The notes beneath the pieces were generated by a model that had not been told where the DNA came from, did no database searches, and saw only the letters and a list, made by a program, of their open reading frames with translations. 18,503 bases of DNA from Sulfurimonas sp. UBA6014 (GTDB lineage Bacteria > Campylobacterota > Campylobacteria > Campylobacterales > Sulfurimonadaceae): contig DJAA01000022.1 in the NCBI GenBank assembly GCA_002428085.1, positions 1 through 18,503 of the forward strand, given 5' to 3'. Of the stretch, positions 1 to 6,244 are shown in pieces (positions within the stretch are counted from its first letter, which is position 1; the number at the start of each line of letters is the position of its first letter). Both the position numbers and the translations under genes were made by a program.

Positions 1-85
1 AAATGTCAAAGAAGAGTACCATGAAGTAACACTTGAGTTTAATGCCGACTGCCAAAAAGGGTCTTGTTCAAGCTGTGGAAATTAA
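1..85 (+). CDS. C-terminal end of a Cys-rich protein (5' truncated by window edge)
   Basis: Reading from base 2 gives an open frame ending at TAA (83-85). The last residues are NVKEEYHEVTLEFNADCQKG followed by SCSSCGN. Three closely spaced cysteines in a CxxxxCSSCG tail suggest metal or Fe-S binding, or redox chemistry. The tail is not the kind of sequence expected from a random antisense frame. The frame overlaps the 3' end of the convergent MFS gene by 47 bp, which is long for a convergent pair, so one of the two C-termini could be wrongly read. I do not recognise the family from 27 residues. Confidence 0.42.
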   Translation, partial: NVKEEYHEVTLEFNADCQKGSCSSCGN

Positions 86-1175
86 TTTTTCTAGCAAACA
101 GAGACAAAAATCCCCATGCTAAAAGTGCTATGAATGCTGAACTCAAGAAGAGATATGTAGGATAAAATTCATAAATGTACCCTGCAATCAAAGCACCACT
201 AAAACCGCCAAAACCATAAGTTATGCCAGAAAAAAACTGCTGTGCCAAAGCTTTATGCTTGTAGATGCGAAATAAGTAGCTGATAGCGGCCGTATGAAAA
301 AGTGCAAAACTCAGAGCATGCAGCATTTGAGCAAAAAACATTACTGCCAAATTTTGTGCGAAGGCAAAAACTAAAAACCATCGAAAGGCAGTTACAAAGG
401 CTGTGATTTGGAGCATTTGCAGCAAGTCGCCACGAAGGAGTTTGCCTTGAGAGAAAAGCATTGTTATCTCGGCTAAAACTCCAAAGGTCCATAAATAAAT
501 CGTCATGTCCAAACTCACGCCGTAGTCAGTTTCATAGATGGTAAAAAAGTTATAAAAAGAACCAAAACTCACCTGCATAAGCGTGAGGCCTACCCATAGT
601 TTCCAGTCTCCAATGAGGTCAATATCATTTTTGCTCACCTCCTTTTCATTACAAACTTTATTCACATTTTTTACAATTATAAAAGCAAAAATAGAGGTCA
701 AAAAAGTTAAAGCCACTAAAAAAGAGAGGGCAACAACAGATGAGCTTAAAAACTTCACAAGAACCAAAGCAACAAGGATAAAGCCCACCGAGCCAAAAAG
801 TCTTATTTTTCCATACCGTGCCCCTCCAACACTACGAAGTGCGATGAGCTCGATGTAGGGAAGCACAAGACTCATCCCTATACCAAGGGCAATATTTGAA
901 GCTAATAGCTTGTAAAAGCTCTCCAAAGAGAAGAAAAAACTCAAAGAACTTATAAGCATAATGCCAAGAGCGACATTGAAATTTTGTTTATTGAGCTTTA
1001 AACCTTTCATGAGTAAAAAAGGGAGTATAAAACGAACCATCGGACCTGCTGCAAAAATAATTCCTATCTCACTCCCAGAGTATCCACTTTGAGCGAGCAC
1101 TTTTGGGAGAAATATAATATACACCCCTACAATAGCAAAATAAAAAAAATAAAATAATCCTAAAAAAATTCGCAT
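39..1175 (-). CDS. MFS permease, phenylpropionate-permease-like (HcaT/MFS_1_like type)
   Basis: This 378-residue integral membrane protein is almost wholly hydrophobic, with about 10-12 predicted transmembrane helices. The N-terminus (RIFLGLFYFFYFAIVGVY, then FLPKVLAQSGYSGSEIG) matches the opening of the PPP/HcaT-like branch of the major facilitator superfamily. A short positively charged loop follows around residues 53-63 (MKGLKLNKQNF), as expected between helices 2 and 3. The length fits the family (about 380-400 aa). The substrate cannot be read from sequence; this branch is named after 3-phenylpropionate uptake, but most members are uncharacterised. The start is supported by AAAGGTG four bases before the ATG. 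A TATAAT box (revcomp of 1236-1241) lies upstream. The gene is divergent from the radical SAM gene across a long spacer and convergent with the partial gene at the left edge. Confidence 0.82.
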   Translation of the reverse strand: MRIFLGLFYFFYFAIVGVYIIFLPKVLAQSGYSGSEIGIIFAAGPMVRFILPFLLMKGLKLNKQNFNVALGIMLISSLSFFFSLESFYKLLASNIALGIGMSLVLPYIELIALRSVGGARYGKIRLFGSVGFILVALVLVKFLSSSVVALSFLVALTFLTSIFAFIIVKNVNKVCNEKEVSKNDIDLIGDWKLWVGLTLMQVSFGSFYNFFTIYETDYGVSLDMTIYLWTFGVLAEITMLFSQGKLLRGDLLQMLQITAFVTAFRWFLVFAFAQNLAVMFFAQMLHALSFALFHTAAISYLFRIYKHKALAQQFFSGITYGFGGFSGALIAGYIYEFYPTYLFLSSAFIALLAWGFLSLFARKINFHSLNKTLFGSRH

Positions 1176-1445
1176 CTATCACCTTTGTGCTTATACTAGC
1201 TGATGTTACGCTTCATAAATAAACTCTGAAGTTTTATTATACAAAGAAATATTGCAAGGGACGCTATGGTTTTTACTTAAAAAACAAGCATATGATTATA
1301 ATCGTGCAAAAAAGAACTCCACCCTACAAGTTAAATCGCTATTTACTAGGCGTTAACTTAACCTAAATACAATTGCAAATCTCAATTATGTTTTCCCCCT
1401 TTCATAAAAGAGATTCATATACTCCTAACAATTTTAATCAAAAAA

Positions 1446-1479
1446 CTCAAGCTATCTTCCCCCTTTTGTATAGCTTGAG
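1446..1479. repeat. Perfect 10-bp inverted repeat upstream of radical SAM gene
   Basis: CTCAAGCTAT (1446-1455) and ATAGCTTGAG (1470-1479) are exact reverse complements around a 14-nt loop. The right arm ends 22 bases before the ATG and covers the -35 zone of the predicted promoter. An operator with half-sites about 24 bp apart, or an RNA hairpin from an upstream transcript, are both possible. The pairing is seen directly; the function is inferred. Confidence 0.6.
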
Positions 1480-1486
1480 GGACTTA

Positions 1487-1495
1487 TGCTAAAAT
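1487..1495 (+). promoter_or_regulatory. Extended -10 promoter for the radical SAM gene
   Basis: TGC-TAAAAT fits an extended -10 box. The hexamer ends at 1495 and the ATG begins at 1502, so transcription would be expected to start on or next to the start codon. No Shine-Dalgarno sequence is visible before this ATG. The transcript may therefore be leaderless. Confidence 0.45.
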
Positions 1496-1501
1496 CTCAC
1501 C

Positions 1502-3001
1502 ATGAAAATCTTACTCACCACTTTAAATGCCAGATATACACACACAGCAATCGGTCTGCGGTATTTGTACGCCAACCTCAAAGAGTTTCAAGAGAACGCA
1601 ACTATTTTAGAGTTTAGCATTAACGATGACTTGCAAAGTGTCGCTGAAAGTTTGCTCTTGCATGTACCCGATTTGATTGGGATTGGTGTCTATATTTGGA
1701 ACGCCAAAGAGGTAGCTGAACTCATCCATATCCTCAAAAAAGTCTCTCCCCGCACCACAATAGTTTTGGGCGGTCCAGAGGTGACTTACGAGCCTTTTCG
1801 TATTTCATTTGACGAGGCTGATTTTATCATCGCAGGCGAAGGTGATATCGCTTTTTATGAGCTTTGCAAAAATATCCAAAATGCAACTGTGCCGCTAGAA
1901 AAAAACATAAAAATGTCGCTTCCCCCTTTAAAAGAGTTAGCACTTCCCTATAAATATTACACCGACGAAGACGTAAAAAACCGCTATATTTATGCGGAAA
2001 TTTCGCGAGGCTGCCCTTTTGAGTGTGAGTTTTGTCTCTCCTCTATGGATGAAAAAGTCAGAGCTTTTGACTTAGACGCGGTTTTAAAAGAGTTTGAGAT
2101 TCTCTGGGCTAGAGGGGCTAGAAACTTTAAGTTTGTAGACCGAACCTTTAACCTCAACATGAACACTGCAAATAAAATCTTAGACTTTTTTTTAGCAAAA
2201 GAGCCTCCCTATTTTGCCCACTTTGAAGTTATTCCCGACCATTTTCCAGCCTCTTTACGAGAAAAAATAGCACGGTTTGCGCATGGCGCGTTGCAGCTTG
2301 AAATAGGCATTCAAACGCTCAATTTAGAAGTTGCAAAAAACATCTCACGACAACTCAACTTAAAAAAAATAAAAGAAAACATCACTTTTTTAGAAAATGA
2401 AACAGAGGCACATATTCATCTTGATTTGATTATAGGTTTGCCCGGTGAGACCTTGGAGAGTTTTGGAAAAAACCTCGACGCACTCGTAAACTTAAGCAGT
2501 TGTGAAATACAAATAGGCATCCTCAAAAAGCTCTCAGGGACACACATAAACCGTCATGACACGACCTTTGGCATGGTTTATAGCGACACGCCTCCTTATG
2601 ATATTTTAAAAAACAATCAACTGAGTTTTAACGATATTCAAATCATGAAACGCTTTGCAAGATTTTGGGATTTGACCTATAACAGCGGCAATTTTAAAAA
2701 CTCTATCACGCTTATTTGGCAAGAGCAAAGTGTTTATGAAAACTTTTACGACTTTTGTCTGTGGATATATGCGCAAACAAACTCTACTTGGAAGATTTCG
2801 CTTGAGCGTCTTGGAGAATTGCTCTTTAACTATCTCACAAAAAAAAAGAAAATAGACCCAAACACGGCAGCACAAAAAATGCTCATAGACTTTATGCAAC
2901 TCAAAGGCAGAGCCATTCCTGCGTACCTAAAACCACATGCCAAAGAGTTTACACAAAACTCAAAAATCGGCAGTTCAGGTTTTAACAAAAGACAGCTATA
3001 A
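1502..3001 (+). CDS. B12-binding-domain radical SAM protein
   Basis: This 499-residue protein has the two-domain layout of cobalamin-binding radical SAM proteins. Residues 1-130 form a Rossmann-like B12-binding-type domain, with the characteristic VLGGPE (88-93) and AGEGD (111-115). It lacks the DxHxxG cobalamin-ligating histidine, as many members do. Residues 165-360 form the radical SAM barrel, with CxxxCxxC at C171, C175 and C178 for the [4Fe-4S]-SAM cluster, and LIIGLPGET at about residue 317. Residues from about 370 form an extra C-terminal domain like those in B12-binding radical SAM proteins with a DUF4080-type tail. The substrate is unknown; family members perform methylations or other radical modifications. 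The start is fixed by the MKILLTTLNARYTH opening. The gene converges on the small minus-strand gene with a 15-bp gap and no clear terminator between them. Confidence 0.85.
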   Translation: MKILLTTLNARYTHTAIGLRYLYANLKEFQENATILEFSINDDLQSVAESLLLHVPDLIGIGVYIWNAKEVAELIHILKKVSPRTTIVLGGPEVTYEPFRISFDEADFIIAGEGDIAFYELCKNIQNATVPLEKNIKMSLPPLKELALPYKYYTDEDVKNRYIYAEISRGCPFECEFCLSSMDEKVRAFDLDAVLKEFEILWARGARNFKFVDRTFNLNMNTANKILDFFLAKEPPYFAHFEVIPDHFPASLREKIARFAHGALQLEIGIQTLNLEVAKNISRQLNLKKIKENITFLENETEAHIHLDLIIGLPGETLESFGKNLDALVNLSSCEIQIGILKKLSGTHINRHDTTFGMVYSDTPPYDILKNNQLSFNDIQIMKRFARFWDLTYNSGNFKNSITLIWQEQSVYENFYDFCLWIYAQTNSTWKISLERLGELLFNYLTKKKKIDPNTAAQKMLIDFMQLKGRAIPAYLKPHAKEFTQNSKIGSSGFNKRQL

Positions 3002-3016
3002 GCCTTTGCCTCTTGA

Positions 3017-3469
3017 TTAGGCACCTCTGGAGTTAAGCCCTTTTGTGATGGCTTCATTGATCTCTTTTTTATAATCGGGATTTAATTTCACCAACGCGGC
3101 ATCAAAATCTACAATGAGATTTTTATTGGTATTGGGATGGCGGCAAATGCTCATAAGGACATCTGAGTAGATATCAAAATCAGAATGGGGGCGAATCCCC
3201 ATTTTTTTGTGGATGGTTCCATGGTATTTTATGATTAAATCTAAGGCTTCTTTTAAAGTCTCTTTTGGGGTATTTCTATTTTTGATAAGGGCTCGTAGCG
3301 ATTCCAAGTCTGTTTTGAGTGCACTTTTTTGCTCAGGAATAGGTGGATTTTTTTGCACAGCCTCAAGGTTAGGTGTTTTTTGTTTTGATGGCAATAAGAG
3401 GAGATAAACTAAAATTGCAAGGATAACAATTAAGCCCATACCAGATTTTATAAGAAGAGTTATTTCCAA
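3017..3469 (-). CDS. Small membrane-anchored protein of unknown function
   Basis: This 150-residue protein is not recognised. Residues 9-28 (SGMGLIVILAILVYLLLLPS) form one hydrophobic segment without a lipobox or clear cleavage site. It is therefore most likely a single-pass anchored protein with its rest in the cytoplasm or periplasm. A Pro/Lys/Gln linker (30-50) leads to a helical, charged domain (52-150) with HGTIHKKMGIRPHSDFDIY and a CRHPNTNKNLIVDFD stretch. The latter looks like a compact helical bundle with repeated NP/HP helix caps. Coding character is good: a TATAAT box lies upstream and no longer competing frame is present. The ATG has only a weak TTGGAA in front of it. Confidence 0.7.
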   Translation of the reverse strand: MEITLLIKSGMGLIVILAILVYLLLLPSKQKTPNLEAVQKNPPIPEQKSALKTDLESLRALIKNRNTPKETLKEALDLIIKYHGTIHKKMGIRPHSDFDIYSDVLMSICRHPNTNKNLIVDFDAALVKLNPDYKKEINEAITKGLNSRGA

Positions 3470-3488
3470 AGTATCACTTTTTTATGGG

Positions 3489-3494
3489 ATTATA
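3489..3494 (-). promoter_or_regulatory. -10 box for the small membrane-protein gene
   Basis: The minus strand reads GAGA-TATAAT-CCC here, 20 bases upstream of the ATG at 3469. It predicts a short leader of about 13 nt. No -35 hexamer is evident, which is common in Campylobacterota. Confidence 0.45.
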
Positions 3495-3562
3495 TCTCAT
3501 GGTTACTATCGGCTTTCTAAAAAGAAATTTAATCTAAATAGTATGCCAATTTACTTCATGAG

Positions 3563-3581
3563 ACAAATAGACACTATTTGT
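3563..3581. promoter_or_regulatory. Perfect palindrome over the -35 position of the 407-aa gene (candidate operator)
   Basis: ACAAATAG (3563-3570) and CTATTTGT (3574-3581) are exact reverse complements around ACA. The centre is 35 bases upstream of the predicted transcription start at about 3607. A bound dimeric regulator would block RNA polymerase. The palindrome is seen directly; its role is inferred from position. Confidence 0.5.
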
Positions 3582-3594
3582 ACTACATAATAGC

Positions 3595-3600
3595 TATAAT
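3595..3600 (+). promoter_or_regulatory. Consensus -10 box for the 407-aa gene
   Basis: A perfect TATAAT ends six bases before the ATG at 3607, which places the expected transcription start on the A of the start codon. The six intervening bases (ATCGTC) hold no Shine-Dalgarno. A leaderless mRNA is the simplest reading. Confidence 0.5.
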
Positions 3601-3606
3601 ATCGTC

Positions 3607-4830
3607 ATGAATACGAATAAAGATTTCACAACCGTTATTGATATCATTACCCTTGATGAGCACTTGGTTGCGTACAATTACAACGCAAAAGAAGATCAAA
3701 TATTTATCCCAAAAGATTTAAAAGAAAAAATTCTTACCCTTGTAGATGATAAAGACCTCATCAAATCAGCCATAAGAAAAGTCCTTGAGCTCAAAGAGAG
3801 TGATATCGTTATCATCAAAAATGAAGGTATATTTATCAAAATATTTGACGATAGCAAAAGGCGTCTTGTTGCAAAAGAAGAGGCTAACACTATCGCTAAT
3901 AGATATAACGGACTCAGCGAAGAAGAACTCAAATCTTTTTATAACGATTTTTTTTCAAAAGAAGAAAATGAAAAATTTTTCTATGAAGCAGCACAGCAAT
4001 ACGTTAAAACTTACTTTTTAGAACAACAAATAAGCAATGAAATGTATGAAAAAAATGTATTTTCAAACATACAAACTATTATAACAAACAAACTCATCGC
4101 CACACTTGACACAAACAGCGAGTTTTTTAATGGTTTTTCTGGTTACCTATTTCGAATAAAATTTAAAGAAGTATTTGAGTTTATAGCAGATTTTATTCTC
4201 ATGGAAATCTCAAGGTCAAATCCTTATATGAATGACTTTTTAAAATATTATGCGCTCAATATTATAGCCATAGGCAATGACAAATATAAAGTTCCAACTC
4301 TTGAGGCAGAAAACGGACTTAAATGGAATGTAATATCTATTTTATCTATTGTAAAAGTATATGCTAGAACAGATGCATCTATCCAAATGTTCAAAGAAGA
4401 TGCACGGGAGATAAGCCAAGAACTTCAAGCCATGAGAATAGAGGGTTTGTCACCTATGGACTTTCAAACAGCACTTTTTAAAGAAAAGGAGTCTCTTGAA
4501 AATACCATAGTAAAAAGTATGATGCAAATCGATAAGTATAGTGACACTATGGATTTGACAAAAGAGGAGAAACAAAAAAGCCTCTTACGAGAAGAAATCA
4601 AAGGCATGAAAGAAAAAGTCCAAGAATTGCGCGATCAAAAAACACTTATAACATCTAAAATGGTGAAAAAAAATATTCTTTTGAAGTATGTCGAGCTAGA
4701 AAAAGAGCTTACAAGAACATTTAGGAAACAAAAAGCCGAAGAAAATATCCTAGAAAAAAACAAAGCTGCCTACTTATCTATAAAAGGGGCACTTGTAAAA
4801 GCATTAACGTCTAAAAAACAAAAAATTTAA
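3607..4830 (+). CDS. Large coiled-coil protein of unknown function
   Basis: This 407-residue protein is not recognised. It has no signal peptide or transmembrane segment, so it should be cytoplasmic. Residues 1-95 look like an alpha/beta domain rich in short Ile/Val strands (IDIITL, DIVIIK, IFIKIF). Residues 95-265 are mainly helical with many aromatics (FFSKEENEKFFYEA, FRIKFKEVFEFIADFI). Residues 275-390 are long, Lys/Glu-rich and coiled-coil-like, and the C-terminus is basic (KALTSKKQKI). The lysine-heavy, very AT-rich codon use is in line with its neighbours. The gene stands alone between the small divergent gene and the tRNA. It has its own TATAAT box and an adjacent palindrome, so single-gene regulation is likely. 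The start is the only in-frame ATG near the promoter and lacks a Shine-Dalgarno. Confidence 0.75.
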   Translation: MNTNKDFTTVIDIITLDEHLVAYNYNAKEDQIFIPKDLKEKILTLVDDKDLIKSAIRKVLELKESDIVIIKNEGIFIKIFDDSKRRLVAKEEANTIANRYNGLSEEELKSFYNDFFSKEENEKFFYEAAQQYVKTYFLEQQISNEMYEKNVFSNIQTIITNKLIATLDTNSEFFNGFSGYLFRIKFKEVFEFIADFILMEISRSNPYMNDFLKYYALNIIAIGNDKYKVPTLEAENGLKWNVISILSIVKVYARTDASIQMFKEDAREISQELQAMRIEGLSPMDFQTALFKEKESLENTIVKSMMQIDKYSDTMDLTKEEKQKSLLREEIKGMKEKVQELRDQKTLITSKMVKKNILLKYVELEKELTRTFRKQKAEENILEKNKAAYLSIKGALVKALTSKKQKI

Positions 4831-4846
4831 AAGATAGGAAAAAAGA

Positions 4847-4934
4847 TGGTGGTTTCGGAGAGATTCGAACTCTCGGTGGATTGCTCCACACAACCTTTCC
4901 AAGGTTGCACCATAGGCCACTCGGACACGAAACC
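4847..4934 (-). tRNA. tRNA-Ser (anticodon GGA)
   Basis: The minus strand gives a class II tRNA. The acceptor stem pairs GGTTTCG with CGAAACC (4928-4934 with 4851-4857). The D-arm begins TCCGAGTGG, as in serine tRNAs. The anticodon stem CAACC/GGTTG encloses TTGGAAA, so the anticodon is GGA. The long variable arm has a GTGGA/TCCAC stem, and the T-arm is GAGAG-TTCGAAT-CTCTC. The CCA end is encoded (4847-4849). The discriminator base is A (complement of 4850), not the G common in serine tRNAs. A T-rich run directly downstream may end transcription. Confidence 0.96.
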
Positions 4935-4948
4935 AGATTGAGAGCGTA

Positions 4949-4954
4949 ATTATA
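4949..4954 (-). promoter_or_regulatory. -10 box of the tRNA-Ser gene
   Basis: The minus strand shows TTATG-TATAAT-TACG, 14 bases upstream of the mature tRNA 5' end. A start near 4942 would leave a short leader for RNase P to remove. The roughly 100 bp between the tRNA and the next gene contain nothing else clear. Confidence 0.5.
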
Positions 4955-5035
4955 CATAAACAAGATTGTATTTTCTTGAAAGTGCTTTAAATTTGTATAT
5001 TTCTTATTTGCCAGCGATGAGGGTTTTAAAGCTCT

Positions 5036-5677
5036 CTAAAAAATATCACTGTAGTCATATTTTGCAAAATTTATGTAGAATTTTTTGCCAATAACTACAA
5101 TTCTGTGATCATTAGCAGCTATTCTTTTGACTTTTTCTTTTATTTTTTCTTGTTCACTTTTTTTCAAAAAATTCTTTTTGAGATATTTTTTTAACGAAAC
5201 AAGCTCACTGTATCTTGTAGTGTCCATCACCTCTATCTCAGCTTCAACATGCGTCTCTTTCGTACTCTCTTCCTGAGGTGCATTATGGATAAATTTTCCA
5301 GAGAGTGAATGGAGAATATTTTTGAGTTGCTCATCTTTTTGGAGATAAATCTCTTCAATTTTTATCTTCTCTTGGATGAGCATTTGCTCTTTTTGGTCTC
5401 TAAGCATTTTTGTTTCATCTTCAAGTTTGTCCACTTTTGCTTGCAAAGTGATATTTTGCTCTTCTAAAAACTTATAATATCTGTTATCTAAAACTGTGAG
5501 TGTTTTGTTTGTTTGTGCTCTGTTTGTTTTAGGAGATCCATTTTCACCCTCAAGCACTACAAACTTCACGCCATCTTCAAGAGTGCTCTTCAGTGAGCCT
5601 CTTCTAATTCTGTTGTGGATAGCTTCCTTGGAGATTCCAAGATGCTCCGCCGCGTCAGTGAGATTCATCTTTTGCAT
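5036..5677 (-). CDS. Helix-turn-helix, coiled-coil putative DNA-binding protein
   Basis: This protein has 213 residues from the chosen ATG. Residues 4-45 (MNLTDAAEHLGISKEAIHNR, then IRRGSLKS) form a MerR/excisionase-like helix-turn-helix that should bind DNA. Residues about 68-135 form a long Leu/Lys/Glu coiled coil (FLEEQNITLQAKVDKLEDET), suggesting dimerisation. The C-terminus is strongly basic (YLKKNFLKKSEQEKIKEKVK) and ends in a Tyr/Phe-rich tail. No effector domain is seen. The frame extends to a TTG at 5683, but AGGA lies seven bases before the ATG at 5677, which supports the later start. That AGGA overlaps the yajQ stop codon, so the two genes are almost certainly co-transcribed and probably coupled. 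The target and ligand are unknown; a chromosome-organising role is also possible. Confidence 0.8.
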   Translation of the reverse strand: MQKMNLTDAAEHLGISKEAIHNRIRRGSLKSTLEDGVKFVVLEGENGSPKTNRAQTNKTLTVLDNRYYKFLEEQNITLQAKVDKLEDETKMLRDQKEQMLIQEKIKIEEIYLQKDEQLKNILHSLSGKFIHNAPQEESTKETHVEAEIEVMDTTRYSELVSLKKYLKKNFLKKSEQEKIKEKVKRIAANDHRIVVIGKKFYINFAKYDYSDIF

Positions 5678-5684
5678 TTGCAAA

Positions 5685-5688
5685 TCCT
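5685..5688 (-). promoter_or_regulatory. Shine-Dalgarno that fixes the start of the HTH gene
   Basis: AGGA on the minus strand lies seven bases before the ATG at 5677 and overlaps the TAG stop of yajQ (5687-5689). It favours this ATG over the in-frame TTG at 5683 and implies translational coupling. Confidence 0.5.
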
Positions 5689-6184
5689 ATCTCATGTTTT
5701 CAATAACAATAGGAGCGTCCCACTCACCTTTTCTTACCATCGCAATCACTTCTTGCAACTCATCAAGTTTGGCACCCTTGACTCGGATAGAGTCCCCTTC
5801 GATGTTTGCTGTCACTTTGAGCTTCATGTTTTTTATCTCAGCCACAATTTTCTTTGCTTCTTTTGACTCTATGTAATCCACAACCTTAAAAGTAGCCTTT
5901 CTATTCCCGCCTGAAGAGTCCTCAACTTTGAGCTCTTCAAGCACTTTTGAAGAGAGTCCCTGCTTTAAAAGCTTTGCAATAACGACATCTTTGAGTGCGT
6001 CAAGTTTATTATCGCTTGAGGCTATCAAAACGAGCTGCTTCTCTTTTTCTTTGAAAGTGACCTCAAAGGTTGTTCCTTTAAAATCATAACGGTTTGCAAC
6101 TTCTCTCTCTACGAGATTGATTGCATTTTTAAAAATCTGTATGTCTATTTTTGCACTGATATCAAATGAATATTCTTTTGCCAT
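5687..6184 (-). CDS. yajQ: YajQ family cyclic-di-GMP-binding protein
   Basis: This 165-residue protein is full length for the YajQ/DUF520 family. It has the characteristic start (KEYSFDISAKIDIQIFKNAI), the NRYDFKGT motif at about residues 32-39, GLSSKVLEEL at about 76, and the EIKNMKLKVTANIEGDSIRV segment. It ends in the conserved DLQ-like region (KLDELQEVIAMVR). The family has two tandem RNP-like alpha/beta folds. In Xanthomonas and Pseudomonas, members bind c-di-GMP and act through transcriptional regulators; others are described only as nucleotide-binding. It is cytoplasmic. The start is supported by AAAGGG six bases before the ATG, and it has its own promoter. The HTH gene starts 9 bp downstream, which fits a YajQ-plus-regulator pairing, though this is inference. 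Confidence 0.95.
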   Translation of the reverse strand: MAKEYSFDISAKIDIQIFKNAINLVEREVANRYDFKGTTFEVTFKEKEKQLVLIASSDNKLDALKDVVIAKLLKQGLSSKVLEELKVEDSSGGNRKATFKVVDYIESKEAKKIVAEIKNMKLKVTANIEGDSIRVKGAKLDELQEVIAMVRKGEWDAPIVIENMR

Positions 6185-6212
6185 TTATAACCCTTTTAAA
6201 ATAATAACACTG

Positions 6213-6221
6213 ATTATAACA
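6213..6221 (-). promoter_or_regulatory. Extended -10 promoter of yajQ
   Basis: The minus strand reads TGT-TATAAT, a near-ideal extended -10 box, about 29 bases upstream of the yajQ ATG. It predicts a start near 6206 and a leader that includes the AAAGGG ribosome-binding site. It lies in the 60-bp gap after the sdhB-like gene, so yajQ need not depend on the upstream operon. Confidence 0.6.
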
Positions 6222-6244
6222 TATTTTAAAGTGTGTTAGTTGTT

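Larger units (their letters stand above)
1176..1501. other. Non-coding divergent intergenic region with two inverted repeats
   Basis: These 326 bp separate the MFS and radical SAM genes and hold no convincing ORF. A likely MFS promoter -10 box lies at 1236-1241 (minus strand). One imperfect stem pairs AAGTTAA (1328-1334) plus CGC (1337-1339) with GCG (1350-1352) plus TTAACTT (1353-1359). A second, perfect 10-bp stem lies at 1446-1479. A motif TTCCCCCTTT occurs twice, near 1393 and 1458. No T-tract follows the first stem, so it does not look like an intrinsic terminator. Confidence 0.6.

Noticed and set aside
4993..5046. Possible -1 frame extension of the HTH protein (LESFKTLIAGK then stop) at a run of six T on the coding strand
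   Set aside because: The run is not a standard slippery heptamer in the right register, and the extension is only about a dozen codons. Chance is the simpler reading, although a sequencing error in the run cannot be excluded.
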